Notes: generated from the letters alone by a model not told the origin. A DNA stretch of 8,456 nt from Planctomycetaceae bacterium (GCA_016795125.1 JAEUIG010000025.1:1-8456); one strand, 5' to 3'; numbered from the stretch's first letter, positions 1 to 6,658 are shown. Numbers and translations: made by a program.

Positions 1-117
1 AACGTGGAGCTGCTGCTGCCGGACAGCGGCATTCAGGATGGCGGGGCCGGCGGCGAATGCCGCAGCACCGGCTGCGGAACGGCGGAGAAAGTCGCGACGC
101 GAGAGTGAGGAGCGCAT
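1..117 (-). CDS. N-terminus of a Tat-exported protein of unknown function (partial)
   Basis: An open frame begins with ATG at 117-115 and runs off the left edge, leaving 39 residues. They start MRSSLSRRDFLRRSAAGAAA and continue with an alanine-rich hydrophobic stretch to about residue 31. SRRDFLRR is a textbook twin-arginine motif (S-R-R-x-F-L-R), so the product should be exported folded by the Tat system. Planctomycetes use such leaders on many secreted oxidoreductases of the Gfo/Idh/MocA type, on DUF1501 proteins and on others. The visible part does not say which family this is. No clear Shine-Dalgarno sequence is seen upstream. The gene lies in the same direction as rplU but is separated from it by about 200 bases containing two strong stem-loops, so it is probably transcribed separately. 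Confidence 0.8.
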   Translation of the reverse strand, partial: MRSSLSRRDFLRRSAAGAAAFAAGPAILNAAVRQQQLHV

Positions 118-198
118 GGCAACGACTCAGGGGTGGGTAGGGTTTGCGTCACTGACGCGGGGGGAGACGAACAACCAAAACTCACATGCCGGTCAAGC

Positions 199-223
199 GA
201 CGGGGCCAATCGTACGCCCCGTC
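199..223. repeat. Second inverted repeat downstream of rplU
   Basis: A perfect 8-bp inverted repeat GACGGGGC/GCCCCGTC (199-206 with 216-223) has a 9-base spacer. It directly follows the T run of the first stem-loop in the leftward direction. It has no T tract of its own on that strand. It could back up termination, protect an RNA 3' end, or be an operator for the Tat-leader gene that starts at 117. Confidence 0.45.
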
Positions 224-231
224 AAAATCCG

Positions 232-259
232 AGAGCCGCGGGGACCTTCCACGCGGCTC
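232..259 (-). terminator. Candidate intrinsic terminator after rplU
   Basis: A perfect 8-bp stem GAGCCGCG/CGCGGCTC (233-240 with 252-259) has an 11-base loop. Read leftward it is followed by TCGGATTTTG, a short T run starting six bases past the stem. It lies 61 bases past the rplU stop, where a terminator would be expected. The T tract is short and displaced, so this is a candidate only. Confidence 0.45.
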
Positions 260-319
260 ATCGCACTCCTTGCAGAAGCTTGCCGGCAACGCCGGCCAGC
301 GTCCCATCTTCGGACGCCG

Positions 320-679
320 TTACTTTGCTGAGTCTTCGGTCTTCTCGACGATCTTCAGTCCCGGAACCGTGATCTTGCTGATCTTCACCGACGTGTACTT
401 CTGGCGGTGACCGGTGTGCCGGCGCACGTTCTTGCGGCGGCGGAACTTCTGGACTTCGAGCTTCTGTCCTTTGACGAGCGGATCGACCACCTCCGCTTCG
501 ACCGAAGCGCCGGAAATCTCCGGAGCGCCAATCACGCTGTCGCCGCCGCCGTTGGCGAGCAGGACTCGGCCCAGGGTCACCGTCGATCCCGGCTCGGCGC
601 CGTCGCGGTAATCAATTCGAAACGTGGCGCCCTCCTCGACGCGAATCTGGCGGCTGCCGTCCTCAACAATCGCGAACAT
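320..679 (-). CDS. rplU: 50S ribosomal protein L21
   Basis: This encodes ribosomal protein bL21 (119 residues), which binds 23S rRNA in the large subunit. The N-terminus MFAIVEDGSRQIRVEEG is the typical L21 opening. The basic C-terminal signature is clear: KFRRRKN at about 78-84 and TGHRQKYT at 89-96. A roughly 12-residue tail makes it slightly longer than the E. coli protein (103 residues). The start at 679 is chosen because the family begins exactly there and an AAAGGG sits nine bases upstream. The open frame continues 31 codons further upstream, but that part has no L21 character. It follows rng by 142 bases. A rng-rplU order is known in other bacterial groups, where rpmA (L27) usually comes next; no rpmA is visible here. 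The stop is TAA. Confidence 0.97.
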   Translation of the reverse strand: MFAIVEDGSRQIRVEEGATFRIDYRDGAEPGSTVTLGRVLLANGGGDSVIGAPEISGASVEAEVVDPLVKGQKLEVQKFRRRKNVRRHTGHRQKYTSVKISKITVPGLKIVEKTEDSAK

Positions 680-821
680 AAACTGAAACCCTTTGAGTAG
701 TCCGAAAATCCAACGACCAGAGTGACTGGCGGGGGGCGGTGACTTTGACCGCTCACCTGGCACCCGCTCCAAATCCCGTCACTCACAGTGTATGCGTCTA
801 CAGACTCAGGATCATAAGCAC

Positions 822-2492
822 TCACCGGTACGAATACGAGTCACTGGCAGGCAATCCGGCGATTTCCTGGCCAATGTCGTTCAGGCAACGCACCCGCAGG
901 TGTTCCGGAAGCACGTTAAGGCCGACCCTGATTTCCACGATGACGTGATACCCCTCTTCGAGGTGCGTCATCTCGCGACGCTTCTTGTTGATCAGGTAGT
1001 CCGCAACCCGTTGGTGGACTTCCAGTTCAATGCGTTTGGCGTCCGGCAGGCTGGCGTTGGTCATCAGCGTCCGCATGACCACAATCGCCATGCTCTCGGC
1101 CGTTTTTACCTGGCCGACGCCCCGGCAGCAGGGGCAGTCTTCGTACACGCTGCGCCGCAGCGACGGTCGAATCCGCTGGCGGGTCATCTCAATGATGCCG
1201 AACGGGCTGATCCGCAGCACCTTCGTCCGCGCACGATCTCGACGGACGCAGTCGCGCAGTTTGCGCTCGACCTGCCGGCGGTGACGCTCCTCCCGCATGT
1301 CGATGAAGTCGTTGACGATCACGCCGCCCAGATCGCGGAGACGTATCTGCCGGGCGATCTCCTCGGCCGCCTTCAGGTTGACCTGAAACGCCGTCTGCTC
1401 GGCGTCGTCATCCACCCGGAAGCTGCCGCTGTTGACGTCGATGGCGACAAGCGCCTCGGTCTGATCGATGACGATCGACCCGCCCCCGGGCAGCGGGACG
1501 TGCCGCGCCTGGATGCGATCGATCTCGGATTCGATCTTGTACTTGTGGAAGATCGGCTCCTTGCCGTCGTACAGCCGCACGCAGTCGGCGTGTCGCGGCA
1601 TCACGACTTCCATGAACTCCTTCGCACGCTCGTAGGCGCGCGGTTCGTCGATCCACACGGCCTCGATGTCGCCGGTGTAAATGTCCCGGATCGTCCGGGT
1701 GATCATGTCGCTTTCTTCGTAGATGTCGACCGGCGACGGCTGCCGTTTGATGCGGCGGACGATCGTCCGCCACAGCCTCAGCAGATACTGCATGTCGCGC
1801 TCGAGTTCCTGCGCGGAGCGATCGACGCCGGCGGTGCGGACAATGAAGCCCAGGCCTTCGGGCGGCTTGATGTCGCGGAGGAACTGCCGCAACTGGCGGC
1901 GGGCGCCTTCATCGGCGATCTTGCGGCTCACGCCGACGCGCTGCAGCGCGGGCATCAGCACCAGGTAGCGGCCAGGAATGCTGATGTACGTGGACAGGGT
2001 CGGGCCCTTCGTCCCGATGCCTTCCTTGATGACCTGGACCAGCACCTCGCTGCCGCGCTGGAAGATCTCCTGGATCGGAGGCTTGTTGCGGGCGCTGCGC
2101 TCGTTGAACTTGCGCCCGCCGCGGCCGCGTCCGCCGTTGCGCCCCCGGTCGCGGTCGCCGCCGTGTGAGCCCTCGGCGTCCCCGCCGTCGGACTCGAAGT
2201 CGTCATCGTCATCGTGCGGTCCGCCGTTGCGGTCCTGTTCGCTGACGAGATGCTTGTAATACTGGTATTCGACGTCGCTGACGTGGAGAAACCCGTTGCG
2301 GCCGACGCCGAAGTCGACGAACACGGCCTGGATGCTCGGCTCGATGTTGACGACGCGACCCTTGTAGATATTGCCTACAAGGTTTCCCTGGCTGATGCGC
2401 TCGACGTACAGCTCTTCGAGCGTGCCGTCCTCAATGACGGCGATCCGGCTCTCCTCCGGCTGGAGGACGTTGATCAGCATTTCCTTCTTCAT
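822..2492 (-). CDS. rng: Ribonuclease G/E family endoribonuclease
   Basis: This is a 556-residue single-strand-specific endoribonuclease of the RNase E/G family, acting in mRNA decay and rRNA maturation. It opens MKKEMLINVLQ. The S1 RNA-binding domain (about 36-175) is interrupted at about 84-137 by an acidic then Arg/Gly-rich insert. The 5'-monophosphate sensor has R219 and T220 in IVRTAGV, with R422 at the equivalent of E. coli R373. The DNase I-like catalytic part carries magnesium ligands D352 (AIDVNSG) and D395 (VIVNDFIDM), spaced as D303 and D346 of E. coli RNase E. The zinc-link is C453-P-C-C456. There is no long C-terminal degradosome scaffold, so in size it resembles RNase G or the catalytic half of RNase E. 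The start at 2492 is supported by family alignment and by GAAGGGA upstream; a 46-codon in-frame extension is not plausible. It lies between ptsI (471 bases upstream) and rplU. Confidence 0.97.
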   Translation of the reverse strand: MKKEMLINVLQPEESRIAVIEDGTLEELYVERISQGNLVGNIYKGRVVNIEPSIQAVFVDFGVGRNGFLHVSDVEYQYYKHLVSEQDRNGGPHDDDDDFESDGGDAEGSHGGDRDRGRNGGRGRGGRKFNERSARNKPPIQEIFQRGSEVLVQVIKEGIGTKGPTLSTYISIPGRYLVLMPALQRVGVSRKIADEGARRQLRQFLRDIKPPEGLGFIVRTAGVDRSAQELERDMQYLLRLWRTIVRRIKRQPSPVDIYEESDMITRTIRDIYTGDIEAVWIDEPRAYERAKEFMEVVMPRHADCVRLYDGKEPIFHKYKIESEIDRIQARHVPLPGGGSIVIDQTEALVAIDVNSGSFRVDDDAEQTAFQVNLKAAEEIARQIRLRDLGGVIVNDFIDMREERHRRQVERKLRDCVRRDRARTKVLRISPFGIIEMTRQRIRPSLRRSVYEDCPCCRGVGQVKTAESMAIVVMRTLMTNASLPDAKRIELEVHQRVADYLINKKRREMTHLEEGYHVIVEIRVGLNVLPEHLRVRCLNDIGQEIAGLPASDSYSYR

Positions 2493-2963
2493 GCAGGTCC
2501 CTTCGTCGAGGGTGACGAACGGGGCGTCGAGTCCTGCCGGCACGGGGCGCAGGGCCGCAGCTGCATTGCTGCGTTCCAAAGGTCGCAAGGCGCCCGTCAG
2601 GCGCCGCTGCAGTTGCAGCCACATCAGCATTGGGGTGTGCCGCGCACACCAGGCTCAATGAGCCGGCTGACGAAGCGCCCCCCCTGGGCCGCCCCGCCAC
2701 TTGCCAGACGTGCTGCGTTTCGACCTGCGATGTGCCTTCGGCTCGGAAGATCGCGGCCCGCGACAGGCGGACGCTGGCAGCCAGCGGCGGTCGCTCCGAC
2801 GGGGAGCGCAGGCCGGTGGCGGCAGAAGCCCGCCATACGACGGCAGAGCCGGCGCACGAGGGCCTTCGTGATCGAACCGTACGGAACTGACGCACTCTGT
2901 TCGAAACCAGTGATTCGTTGTTTCCATTGCGGGCGACTGGAAGCCGCCGGCATCGGACCAGGG
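2493..2963 (-). promoter_or_regulatory. Hairpin-rich leader between ptsI and rng
   Basis: This 471-base stretch shows no convincing gene on either strand. It contains a series of short-loop perfect inverted repeats: 2556-2573 (CGCAGC/GCTGCG), 2589-2605 (GGCGCC/GGCGCC), 2606-2619 (GCTGCA/TGCAGC), 2634-2650 (GGTGTGC/GCACACC), 2652-2664 (GGCTC/GAGCC), 2772-2786 (CGCTGG/CCAGCG) and 2792-2808 (CGCTCC/GGAGCG). None is followed by a T run on the minus strand, so they do not look like a simple ptsI terminator. In E. coli the rne mRNA has a long structured 5' UTR through which RNase E controls its own message. An analogous role here is inference. I could not find a promoter I trust in this stretch. 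Confidence 0.45.
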
Positions 2964-4709
2964 CTACTCCGCCAGGTCCGGACAGATTCGCTTTAATTCG
3001 CCGCGCAGAAACCCCTCAATATCGCGCGCCAGGTCCAACTCCATGGCCGAGGCGGCGATCTGCTCCGCGTGTGCGATCGTCAGGCTGCGAATCACCTCTT
3101 TGACTTCGGGCACTGCCTGCGGAGTCGCGCTGAGGTTACGCAGTCCCATGCCGACGAACAGCGGGACAAACTTCGGATCCGAACTCATCTGCCCGCACAC
3201 CGTCACCGGGAGACCGCTCTCGGCGCCGGCGCGGACCACCATGCGGATAAGCCGCAGGACGGCCGGATCAGCAGAGTTGTAGTATTTCGCAACCGCCGGA
3301 TCGGACCGGTCGGCCGCGAGAGTATATTGAATCAGATCGTTGGTGCCGATAGAGAAAAAGTCGACTTCTCTTGCAAATTCGACCGCCATCAGCGCCGCCG
3401 ACGGGACTTCCACCATGATTCCGACCGGCACCGAAGCGTTGAATTCGACTCCCTCGTCCGTCAGATCCTCCTTCACGTCCTCCAGGATCATCTTCGCCTG
3501 CCGCAACTCCAGCAGCGACGATATGAGCGGGAACATCACGCTGACCTGGCCGGTCGTAGCGGCTCGCAGAATCGCTCGCAACTGGGTCTTGAACAGCTGC
3601 AGGTTATCGAGGCTGAGCCGGATGCTGCGGAGTCCGAGTTCCGGATTCGCGCAGCGCTCAAAGGTCTCTTCCGCCGGGAGCACCTTGTCGGCGCCGAGGT
3701 CCAGCGTCCGGATCACGATCGGACGGTCGCCCACCTTTTCGATGACGGCCCGGTAGGCGTTGAAGTGGTCCTGCTCCGTCCGCTCGCGGGCGCCGGCGAG
3801 ATACAGAAACTCGGTCCGGTACAGCCCGATGCCGTCGGCCCCGCGCTCGATGCAATGCTCCGCTTCTTCGGGAAACTCGATGTTTCCGTACACGTGGATG
3901 CGGGTCCGATCTTTCGTCTCGGCCGTTCGCGGGCTGAGCGACAGGATGCGGGCGGCGACGGCGCGGGCCTTCTGGGCCGCGTCGCGGTATCGGGCGATCG
4001 TGTCTTCATCCGGGTCGATCAGCAATTCACCATGATTGCCGTCGAGAATGACCGTCGTGCCGCCGGAGATCTCCGTGAGAAAGTGGCCGACGCCGACGAT
4101 CGCCGGCAGTTCCAGCGCGCCCGCCAGGATGGCCGTATGACTGGTGGCGCCGCCGATTTCCGTGGCGAAGCCGAGCACGTGCTTGCGGTCCAGCACCGCC
4201 GTCTCGCTCGGCGTCAGATTGTGCGCCAGCACGATCACGTCTTCGGTCAGATGCGCCAGGTCTTCCTTCTGCTCGTTCAGCAGGTTGCGCAGGATGCGCC
4301 GCTCCAGATCGAACAAATCGTTTGCGCGTTCGGCCAGGTAGGGATTGCCCAGGTTCTGGAGCTGATGGGCATACTTGCGGAGCACGTGCGATGACGCGAA
4401 CTCCGGCGAGTAGTGCCGCTTACGCACCAGTTCATCGACCTCGCTGATCAGCTTGGGGTCGCGGGCCAGTTGCAGATGGGCGCTGAAGATCGCACCGTAC
4501 TGCTTGCCAATCTGCTCGTTGGCCTGTCGCTCGTTGGTGGCAATCTCTTCGCAGACGTGGTCGAGGGCCGAGCGAAATCGCTCCAGCTCGGCTTCGGCGT
4601 TGTCGGCGCGAATAAAGCGACGGCGGATGCGGAGGGCGGCGGCGCCCAGCACCATCGCGGGGCCGATGGCCACTCCGGGAGATACGGCGACTCCGCGCTT
4701 GACGATCAT
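2964..4709 (-). CDS. ptsI: PTS enzyme I (phosphoenolpyruvate-protein phosphotransferase)
   Basis: This cytoplasmic enzyme (581 residues, normal length) takes phosphate from PEP and passes it to HPr. It begins MIVKRGVAVSPGVAIGPA, the usual SPG-containing start. The helical HPr-binding part lies at about 30-145. The phosphohistidine domain carries H191 in GGATSHTAILA. The PEP-binding barrel has R298 (LYRTEF), R334 (RTLDLGADK), E434 (IMVEVPSA), and N457-D458 in FFSIGTNDLIQYTLAADR. The active-site cysteine is C505 in VCGQMSSD, where most enzymes I have CGE, so the residue after the glycine is Gln instead of Glu. The start codon overlaps the ptsH stop (ATGA), so the two are translationally coupled. 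No sugar-specific IIB or IIC domain is present nearby. The stop is TAG. Confidence 0.97.
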   Translation of the reverse strand: MIVKRGVAVSPGVAIGPAMVLGAAALRIRRRFIRADNAEAELERFRSALDHVCEEIATNERQANEQIGKQYGAIFSAHLQLARDPKLISEVDELVRKRHYSPEFASSHVLRKYAHQLQNLGNPYLAERANDLFDLERRILRNLLNEQKEDLAHLTEDVIVLAHNLTPSETAVLDRKHVLGFATEIGGATSHTAILAGALELPAIVGVGHFLTEISGGTTVILDGNHGELLIDPDEDTIARYRDAAQKARAVAARILSLSPRTAETKDRTRIHVYGNIEFPEEAEHCIERGADGIGLYRTEFLYLAGARERTEQDHFNAYRAVIEKVGDRPIVIRTLDLGADKVLPAEETFERCANPELGLRSIRLSLDNLQLFKTQLRAILRAATTGQVSVMFPLISSLLELRQAKMILEDVKEDLTDEGVEFNASVPVGIMVEVPSAALMAVEFAREVDFFSIGTNDLIQYTLAADRSDPAVAKYYNSADPAVLRLIRMVVRAGAESGLPVTVCGQMSSDPKFVPLFVGMGLRNLSATPQAVPEVKEVIRSLTIAHAEQIAASAMELDLARDIEGFLRGELKRICPDLAE

Positions 4710-5011
4710 GTACCGTCGGTTCCTGCACGGCGGGCGGCAGTCGGCCGCTCGACGGCGAAGTTGAGCGCGAACAACTGGGCGATCGCGTCGACAACCAGAG
4801 CGTCGCCGTCCCCTTCGGCCTCGACCTCCAGGTTCGTGCCGCACTCCGCCCGGAGCTGCAGGAGATCGAGCACGGAGTGAGCGTCGGCGATGATGTTGTC
4901 GCGCCGCAGCACCACGCGCCCGTGGAAATCCCGCACCGCCTTGGCGATCTCCGAGGCGGGCACCATGTGAAGCCCGTTTTCCAGCGTCACGGTCACGATG
5001 CGGCGGATCAT
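4706..5011 (-). CDS. ptsH: HPr-family phosphocarrier protein with unusual active-site motif
   Basis: HPr relays phosphate from enzyme I to IIA proteins. The 101-residue product keeps canonical numbering: the phospho-acceptor H15 is in NGLHMVPAS and the regulatory serine S46 is in DAHSVLDLL. The standard motif is GLHARPA. Here the normally conserved Arg17 is Val, and residue 16 is Met. Arg17 normally contacts the phosphate and partner proteins, so transfer kinetics or partner choice may differ. S46 leaves open control by an HPr kinase, which is not in this window. The C-terminus has about 14 extra residues (ERPTAARRAGTDGT) compared with typical HPr of 85-90 residues. The gene overlaps ptsI by four bases and follows the IIA gene after 164 bases. 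It might be called npr, but the clustering fits an HPr serving this enzyme I. Confidence 0.92.
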   Translation of the reverse strand: MIRRIVTVTLENGLHMVPASEIAKAVRDFHGRVVLRRDNIIADAHSVLDLLQLRAECGTNLEVEAEGDGDALVVDAIAQLFALNFAVERPTAARRAGTDGT

Positions 5012-5175
5012 GGCGTTCAGGTCCGATCAGCGGCGTGAAAGAGCGCGGCGGGAGGCAGCAATGGATGGGACGTTTTCGCGATCAAGGTGCAGCACCGACG
5101 GGGCGCCGGAAGACCGCACCGGCGGCTGCGCCTGCCCGGAACCCGCCCGCGAGGCAAGGGCGGAGATGCCCCGGG

Positions 5176-5646
5176 TCAGGTCTGGCCTGCGTCAGCTTCC
5201 GACAGCAGGTCCCAGACCTGCGCCTGAGTCGACGACTGCCGCAGGAACCGGCAGAAGTCATCGCTCTTCAGATGCCGGGTGATGGTCTCCAGGCCCCGGA
5301 GATGGTCGCCCGGCCGGTCCGGAGGCGACACCAGCAGGAACAGGATGTACACGTCTTCGCCGTCGAGGCTGGCGAAATCGAGCCCGCCGCGGCTGATGGC
5401 GACGGTGCAGATCAGCGAATCGACCGACGGATGCTTGGTGTGCGGCACGGCCACGCCGCGACCGATTCCCGTGGAACCCAGTTCTTCGCGCTTCAGGATG
5501 GCGGCCACAATCTGGCCGTCGTGATCGTTGGCGATCCGTCCCGCGTTGCGCAGGCCTGCGATCATCTCCTTGATGGCCTCATCCTTCGTGGTGGCCTTCA
5601 GGTCAGGGATGATCGCACGCTCGACGACAAATTCAGTCAGCTTCAT
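5176..5646 (-). CDS. ptsN: PTS IIA component, nitrogen-regulatory (PtsN) type
   Basis: This is a stand-alone EIIA of the fructose/mannitol/Ntr superfamily (156 residues), accepting phosphate from HPr on a histidine. The active-site motif STGIGRGVAVPHT places the phospho-histidine at H69, near H73 of E. coli PtsN. The length and single-domain build match PtsN, and no IIB or IIC domain is fused or adjacent. That makes a regulatory output more likely than sugar uptake. The start at 5646 is fixed by a strong AAGGAG at 5653-5658, six bases upstream. It follows hpf by 221 bases and precedes ptsH by 164. Linkage of hpf and ptsN is also seen in proteobacteria, next to rpoN. In E. coli PtsN acts on potassium transport and sensor kinases; its targets here are unknown. 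Confidence 0.93.
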   Translation of the reverse strand: MKLTEFVVERAIIPDLKATTKDEAIKEMIAGLRNAGRIANDHDGQIVAAILKREELGSTGIGRGVAVPHTKHPSVDSLICTVAISRGGLDFASLDGEDVYILFLLVSPPDRPGDHLRGLETITRHLKSDDFCRFLRQSSTQAQVWDLLSEADAGQT

Positions 5647-5704
5647 TCATCGCTCCTTGATCGGCGCCGCGACCGTGTCTCACGGACGCTCGCCTCTTTC
5701 CCGG

Positions 5705-5766
5705 CCCGGACCGCCCGGACCGGACCGCAAGTCTTGACTGGGCCGAACGGCACAGTTCTGTTCGGC
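5705..5766. repeat. Tandem 9-mer and inverted repeat in the hpf-ptsN gap
   Basis: Two perfect tandem copies of CCCGGACCG (5705-5713 and 5714-5722) are followed by a partial copy GACCG (5723-5727). Fifteen bases further on is a 7-bp inverted repeat GCCGAAC/GTTCGGC (5742-5748 with 5760-5766) with an 11-base loop. No T run follows on the minus strand, so it is not a convincing terminator. It could be an RNA processing or stability element between hpf and ptsN, or chance in GC-rich sequence. Confidence 0.3.
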
Positions 5767-5867
5767 GCACAGGCCGCCGGTCCGGCTGCGCAGTCGCTGT
5801 TTTCTTCGTGGGAGTGGCGGTCGCAGCGGCGGCACTACATCCGCTTCGCGTCGCACACCCCCGGCAG

Positions 5868-6218
5868 CTATTCCAGTTCGCCGTCGCTCACTTCCGACTC
5901 GACGATTTCATTCATCGGGACGTCGCGGCGATGGTCCTGGACTTTCTCTTTGTACTTCTTGATCTGCTGCTCCATCTTGTGGAGCGCCCCGTCAAACGTG
6001 GCGGACGCATCGTCCCCTTCCGCGTGCGCCACGAAGTTATGCTTGTGCTCCGCATCGACCAGGATTTCCGCACGGACCCGGGAGTCGATGAAATCGAGCG
6101 TCACCTGAATCTGCGTGACGCGCTCGAAATAGGTCAGCAGCTTCTCGGACTTCCGCGTAATGTAGTCGTTGAGGTCGGGTTTCAGACTGCCGTGACGGCA
6201 GGTAATCGCCACTTGCAC
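5868..6218 (-). CDS. hpf: Ribosome hibernation promoting factor (short HPF/YfiA type)
   Basis: This ribosome-associated protein (116 residues) binds the small-subunit decoding region and stores ribosomes in inactive form during starvation. It shows the family pattern of RHGSLKPDLNDYITRKSEKL near the N-terminus, a central ERVTQIQVTLDF strand, and the basic helix ALHKMEQQIKKYKEK at about 78-92. It lacks the C-terminal dimerisation domain of long HPF. Instead it has a roughly 20-residue acidic tail (ending ESEVSDGELE), making it longer than E. coli HPF (95 residues). The start is GTG at 6218. A good AAGGAG (6228-6233) lies nine bases upstream, and there is no in-frame ATG between it and the stop at 6258-6260. 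The gene heads the minus-strand series, behind a strong promoter at 6395-6422. The stop is TAG. Confidence 0.94.
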   Translation of the reverse strand: MQVAITCRHGSLKPDLNDYITRKSEKLLTYFERVTQIQVTLDFIDSRVRAEILVDAEHKHNFVAHAEGDDASATFDGALHKMEQQIKKYKEKVQDHRRDVPMNEIVESEVSDGELE

Positions 6219-6658
6219 CGGCTCGTGCTCCTTGCCAGGTTGTCCGCCTCGCCCGCATCATCGAACCGTCGGCAGCGGCTGCCGTCCGGACCACGACGTG
6301 CTCTGCCCGCCCCGGCTCCGTCGACCGGAATCCACGGGCCACACGGCGGCGCTTGGTCGCGGTGCACCACTCCGGCGCACCTGCAGTGGCTCCGATTCTA
6401 GCCCATGCGCGCGTGCGGTCAATTGTAAAGGATTCCGCCGCCCCGGCGAGGTCGCCGCGCAACAACCAGCGTGGGCGGTCAGCCACCCGCTTTCTTGACT
6501 TCGAATGCCCGCACAGCGGCAGTGGTATCGTATCGCAATTGCAGCGACCCGACACGATCTCGCGCCCGCGGGATGTTGATTTCAACGCGCCGATGACACA
6601 ATACGGCCGTTCTTGGGTCAATCCCCTGCTGCTCGTGCAAAGAAGAGGTCCGCTGACC
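6219..6658. promoter_or_regulatory. Divergent intergenic region between hpf and the secreted-protein gene
   Basis: This 440-base stretch carries no gene I can support. It holds the hpf promoter (6395-6422) and the roughly 170-base hpf leader. The leader contains a 6-bp hairpin CGGCAG/CTGCCG at 6270-6284 and the hpf Shine-Dalgarno sequence. On the rightward side there is a TTGACT at 6495-6500 with no good -10 element at normal spacing, and a small palindrome GTTGATTTCAAC at 6575-6586. I could not identify a convincing rightward promoter. Confidence 0.5.
6395..6422 (-). promoter_or_regulatory. Sigma-70-type promoter for hpf
   Basis: Read leftward, TTGACC (6422-6417) and TAGAAT (6400-6395) are separated by 16 bases. 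Each differs from consensus by one base. The predicted transcript start is near 6388, giving a 5' leader of about 170 bases before the hpf GTG. It is the only near-consensus promoter I see in the window and could drive hpf and the genes behind it. Confidence 0.7.

Noticed and set aside
680..772. 31-codon N-terminal extension of rplU
   Set aside because: L21 begins MFAIVEDG. The upstream codons look like translated leader sequence.
792..2168. 458-codon open frame on the plus strand
   Set aside because: It lies entirely antisense to rng, whose catalytic motifs are unmistakable. Its composition (His/Asp/Arg/Val-rich, no motifs) is that of a frame mirrored from a GC-rich gene.
2493..2630. 46-codon N-terminal extension of rng
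   Set aside because: RNase G/E proteins start at MKKEMLINVLQ. The extension has no homology-like features and overlaps hairpins, while a Shine-Dalgarno-like GAAGGGA precedes the chosen ATG.
2870..2910. tRNA T-arm-like GGTTCGATC on the minus strand
   Set aside because: The flanking bases do not form the T stem and no acceptor or anticodon arms can be built around it.
2624..2953. 109-codon open frame on the minus strand between ptsI and rng
   Set aside because: It is Arg/Ala/Gly-rich with no recognisable motif and no ribosome binding site. Overlapping frames on both strands are equally open, as expected in GC-rich non-coding DNA.
3069..4394. 441-codon open frame on the plus strand
   Set aside because: It is antisense to ptsI, which has all enzyme I signatures. 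No recognisable domain is seen in the mirrored frame.
5035..6108. 357-codon open frame on the plus strand
   Set aside because: It runs across ptsN, an intergenic gap and hpf in antisense and shows no protein-like character.
6495..6525. Possible rightward promoter TTGACT followed by TATCGT
   Set aside because: The spacing is about 25 bases, too long for a sigma-70 promoter, and the -10 match is poor.
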